Below, piece by piece: positions 22,705 through 23,236 of a stretch of DNA of 23,236 nucleotides. Position 1 is the first letter of the stretch, and every line of letters starts with the position of its first letter. Source of the DNA: CAYLJJ01 sp964384025 (GTDB taxonomy: Bacteria; Myxococcota_A; Bradymonadia; UBA7976; UBA1532); contig CAYLJJ010000095.1 of the NCBI GenBank assembly GCA_964384025.1, positions 1-23,236 of the forward strand. The letters are read 5' to 3'. The notes under the pieces are model-generated. The model saw only the letters and a list, made by a program, of their open reading frames with translations, ran no database searches and was not told the DNA's origin. A program made the position numbers and the translations under genes.

Positions 22705-23236
22705 ATGAAAAACTTAACCGTTCCCTGGGCTAAGCTCAAGCGATGTGAAGATCGCGTTACCCTACTCGCTTGGCACCCCCTCATAGCACACTCTGCTGAT
22801 GTGGCGGCCTGCACACAGATGTTGCTCACCTCGACTTTGCTCTCAAAGCGCCTCGCCCGACTTGGGGGACTCGAAGACCTGAACGCGGCGCAGATTCAAG
22901 CTCTTGCCCGCCTAGCTTCTTGGCATGATCTCGGCAAATGTAACCACAAATTTCAGCGAGGGGAGGGTGGCCATCTCTCCCAGATCCTCGATCTGCTCGG
23001 GGATGATGAGACAGGGCAAGGAGATCGCCTTGATGAGCTGCTGCCAGAGATCCACGAACCGCTGTTATTGGCGAGCTTCGCGCATCACGGCTGGCCTCTA
23101 AACCAGGGACGCTACGAACCCAGCCTCTGGAAAGCTCAAGGGGGCGTCGATCCCCTCAACGGGATCGATTCGGTGATCAGCGCCTCGGCAGACTGGTTTC
23201 CAGATGCATGTTTTGAAACTTTGCCTCAAAATTCAG
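22705..23236 (+). CDS. cas3: CRISPR-associated Cas3, N-terminal HD nuclease domain (3' end beyond window)
   Basis: There are 177 codons to the right edge with no stop; the ATG follows AGGGAGG by 5 nt. The HD-nuclease residues are seen as WHPLIAHSADVA (about 23-34), WHDLGKCNHKFQRG (about 74-87) and FAHHGWP (about 130-136), the Cas3'' pattern. The helicase domain would follow outside the window. In type I systems Cas3 is recruited by Cascade and degrades target DNA. The repeat-like units upstream suggest subtype I-E; later genes are not visible. Confidence 0.88.
   Translation, partial: MKNLTVPWAKLKRCEDRVTLLAWHPLIAHSADVAACTQMLLTSTLLSKRLARLGGLEDLNAAQIQALARLASWHDLGKCNHKFQRGEGGHLSQILDLLGDDETGQGDRLDELLPEIHEPLLLASFAHHGWPLNQGRYEPSLWKAQGGVDPLNGIDSVISASADWFPDACFETLPQNS

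Noticed and set aside
22629..22829. 66-residue minus-strand ORF at the start of cas3
   Set aside because: It is antisense to the HD-domain coding region and has no supporting signals.

Overview
The window looks like a chromosomal segment of a Gram-negative, deltaproteobacterial-type organism, with Myxococcota or Bradymonadia as my best guess. This is inference from several signs: many secreted Cys-rich lipoproteins, a MopE-like protein with DDDCNG metal-binding repeats, a Lol-type lipoprotein-release permease, TTG/GTG starts with strong GGAGG ribosome sites, and moderately GC-rich coding DNA. No 16S rRNA or other taxonomic marker is present.

Positions 1-8315 hold surface and secreted proteins. 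A large trypsin-like lipoprotein with nine Cys-rich repeats runs off the left edge. Divergent from it is a MopE-like lipoprotein. A 429-bp gap follows with several strong hairpins, possibly a minus-strand small RNA. Then come a Cys-rich lipoprotein, a HExxH lipoprotein and a small membrane protein with a SEC-C zinc motif. Positions 8365-11084 hold an unusual operon: a GltS sodium/glutamate symporter translationally coupled to a TAXI-type binding lipoprotein. Positions 11368-14147 hold a flippase-like membrane protein, a sugar-nucleotide epimerase and an AT-rich TPR-like membrane protein.

Positions 14347-19036 are housekeeping genes in one direction: LolC/E-like permease, PilF/Tgl-like TPR lipoprotein, RodZ-like short HTH protein, MgtE magnesium transporter and RecO. 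They face a minus-strand operon (TVP38-family membrane protein, XdhC, MocA-like nucleotidyltransferase) that points to maturation of a molybdenum hydroxylase not present here.

The most striking part is 20978-21412, minus strand. It contains two tRNA-like modules in circularly permuted order: the T arm and 3' acceptor strand come first, followed 3-4 nt later by the matching 5' acceptor strand and D arm. Acceptor stems, D arms, T arms and anticodon stems all pair within each permuted module and cannot be made in the normal order. The unit has a plausible promoter and a strong intrinsic terminator. Divergent from it is a conserved protein of unknown function (21472-22203), which I believe belongs to DUF7873. 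The window ends in the HD domain of a type I Cas3, preceded by one or two solitary repeat-like hairpins resembling type I-E CRISPR repeats.
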